This document shows positions 5,810 through 6,640 of a stretch of DNA of 6,640 nt, piece after piece (the stretch's first letter is position 1; each line of letters opens with the position of its first letter). The notes below the pieces were generated by a model that worked only from the letters and a program-made list of their open reading frames with translations, made no database searches and had not been told where the DNA came from. Made by a program: the position numbers and the translations under genes. The DNA is taken from assembly GCA_017613335.1 (NCBI GenBank), contig JAGAEB010000149.1, positions 1 through 6,640 on the forward strand, in the 5' to 3' direction. The DNA is from Methanosarcinaceae archaeon (GTDB lineage: Archaea > Halobacteriota > Methanosarcinia > Methanosarcinales > Methanosarcinaceae).

Positions 5810-5844
5810 AAGGCAATCCGGAATCTTTCCGGGTTGCCTTTTTT
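5810..5844 (+). terminator. Hairpin plus T-tract terminator of the tRNA gene
   Basis: A 14-bp stem (5810-5823 with 5827-5840; one T-G wobble, otherwise perfect) closes a TCT loop and runs into six T (5839-5844). It begins nine bases after the tRNA. The TCT loop is the same as in the operon terminator at 3307. Confidence 0.92.
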
Positions 5845-5999
5845 GTTTTCCCGGCTTTTTTTCTGTTTTTATCTTTTTGTTCTGTTCTTTTTTATTGTCT
5901 GATGTCCGGCCCGATCTCATTTTTAATCCGTCCGGTTTTGACAGCAATCTTCAGGGGACTTTTTTTACCCGGCTTTCCGGTCTGTTATGAAAAGTCCTT
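5845..5999. other. T-rich noncoding stretch after the tRNA
   Basis: No gene is visible. The plus strand has many T-tracts (up to seven T) separated by short G/C-rich pieces such as CCCGGC and CCGGTC, which could give additional termination of plus-strand transcripts. The last 30 bp (CCGGCTTTCCGG ... TGAAAAGTCC) looks like a degenerate unit of the 28-bp array that follows. Confidence 0.6.
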
Positions 6000-6416
6000 C
6001 CGGCCCTTCAGACCTGAAAAGTGTCTGCCGGCCTTTCAAACGTGAAAAATGTCTGCCGGCCTTTCAAATCTGAAAACCTCCTGCCGGCCCTTCAAACGTG
6101 AAAACCGCCCGCCGGCCCTTCAAATCTGAAAACCGCCCGCCGGCCCTTCAAACGTGAAAACCGCCCGCCGGCCTTTCAAATCTGAAAACTGTCCGCCGGC
6201 CCTTCAACCCTGAAAACCTCCTGCCGGCCTTTCAACCCTGAAAACTGCCCTCCGGCCCTTCAAATCTGAAAACTGCCCGCCGGCCCTTCAAACGTGAAAA
6301 CCACCCGCCGGCCCTTCAAATCTGAAAACCACCCGCCGGCCTTTCAAATCTGAAACCACCTGCCGGCCCTTCGACCTGAAAACTCCTGCCGGCCCTTCAA
6401 CCCTAAAAACCGCCTG
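6000..6416. repeat. 28-bp tandem array, 15 copies, with internal dyad TTCA-N4-TGAA
   Basis: Fifteen units start at CCGGC with period 28; the thirteenth is 27 bp and the fourteenth 26 bp. The consensus is CCGGCCCTTCAAATCTGAAA followed by ACCGCCCG. Each unit carries two symmetric parts: GCCGGC across the unit junction and TTCA-N4-TGAA in the middle. The dyad arms are constant in nearly all copies while the four central bases switch among AACG, AATC, ACCC and GACC, and the tail also varies. Twenty-eight is not a multiple of three and no ORF runs through, so it is noncoding. It contains no unique spacers, so it is not a CRISPR array. It ends 54 bp before a strong promoter. Confidence 0.95.
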
Positions 6417-6470
6417 CGACTCCCGCAAAATCCCACCAGATTCTCACCCCGACCCACTCAAAACAAAAAC

Positions 6471-6478
6471 TTTATATA
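6471..6478 (+). promoter_or_regulatory. Strong archaeal TATA box at the right edge
   Basis: TTTATATA, preceded by the A-rich CAAAAAC that would act as the BRE, is a textbook archaeal promoter. It nearly matches the one before the tRNA gene. Transcription should start near 6498-6502. The transcribed gene lies beyond the window or is the leader region itself. Confidence 0.7.
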
Positions 6479-6501
6479 CGAAACAGCTCTACTAGGAACT
6501 C

Positions 6502-6528
6502 CGCGCGAGGCACACGGCCTCCGACGCG
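6502..6528 (+). other. G/C-rich hairpin at the predicted 5' end of the transcript
   Basis: GAGG (6507-6510) pairs with CCTC (6518-6521) around a 7-base loop, and CGCG (6502-6505) pairs with CGCG (6525-6528) across a small internal loop. It starts at about the expected transcription start, so the RNA would begin with a capped-off stem. Confidence 0.45.
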
Positions 6529-6537
6529 AAACAATTC

Positions 6538-6564
6538 ATGATCATCACGATCATCATTCAATGA
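6538..6564 (+). other. Tiny Ile-rich ORF in the leader (possible leader peptide)
   Basis: ATG at 6538 opens an eight-codon frame encoding MIITIIIQ, with five isoleucine and one threonine codon, and ends at TGA overlapping another ATG at 6561. There is no Shine-Dalgarno, so translation is doubtful. The ATGATCATCA start is repeated at 6626. The content resembles Thr/Ile attenuator peptides of bacteria, but it may only be ATC-rich sequence. Confidence 0.2.
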
Positions 6565-6565
6565 G

Positions 6566-6585
6566 GATCGGAGTCACTTCCGATC
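6566..6585 (+). other. 7-bp hairpin with a GTCAC loop in the leader
   Basis: GATCGGA (6566-6572) pairs with TCCGATC (6579-6585) around GTCACT. The loop GTCAC is complementary to GTGAC at 6592-6596 and to GTGAC at 6621-6625. The second of these lies directly before the last ATG (6626), so alternative or pseudoknotted pairings are possible. No T-tract follows, so it is not a simple terminator. Confidence 0.4.
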
Positions 6586-6640
6586 TGATATGTGACCTGA
6601 TGTTTCGGTTAACTCTGACGGTGACATGATCATCATCAAA

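Noticed and set aside
6000..6416. CRISPR array
   Set aside because: Units follow each other with no unique spacers of 30-40 bp; the only variation is a few bases within each 28-bp unit. No cas gene is in the window.
6480..6640. Start of a 16S rRNA gene
   Set aside because: The archaeal 16S start (TCCGGTTGATCCTGCC) is not present. The region could still be an upstream rRNA leader, but nothing in the window shows it.

Overview
The window looks like part of a methanogenic archaeon's chromosome. The evidence is a dihydropteroate-synthase-like gene of a family I know mainly from methanogens, a prolyl-tRNA synthetase of the archaeal/eukaryotic type with a C-terminal Cys4 zinc module, archaeal TATA boxes (TTTATATA) about 25 bp from the expected transcript starts, and a tRNA-Glu gene without an encoded CCA. 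A member of the Methanomicrobia is my best guess from gene style and moderate G+C, but the sequence alone does not prove it.

Layout from left to right. Positions 1-79 are a tandem array of a 10-bp dyad (TCACTTGTGA). A plus-strand operon follows: the dihydropteroate-synthase-like gene (173-1882), its apparent C-terminal continuation (1898-2092, same frame, separated only by one TGA), and an aspartate-aminotransferase-like gene (2119-3279) ending at a hairpin terminator. The minus-strand gene proS (3604-5070) converges on this operon and has its own hairpin terminator. The 3'-to-3' gap between them holds three 27-bp repeats. Upstream of proS are five 12-bp tandem repeats and then a small minus-strand Dabb-domain gene (5265-5564). 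A tRNA-Glu(CUC) gene (5727-5801) with a clear promoter and a 14-bp hairpin terminator reads to the right. The remaining 800 bp has no recognisable protein gene. It holds T-rich DNA, a 15-copy 28-bp tandem array (6000-6416), a strong archaeal promoter at 6471, and the leader of a transcript that runs off the window.

The genes are mostly housekeeping: a pterin-pathway candidate, amino-acid nitrogen transfer, proline charging and glutamate tRNA. The unusual content is twofold. First, an in-frame TGA falls inside what looks like a conserved C-terminal domain of the dihydropteroate-synthase-like protein. Second, tandem repeats of different unit lengths (12, 12.5, 27, 28 and 36 bp) occur at six separate places, three of them in promoter or leader regions and two inside one gene. 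The 28-bp array next to a strong promoter with a structured leader is the best candidate here for something undescribed.
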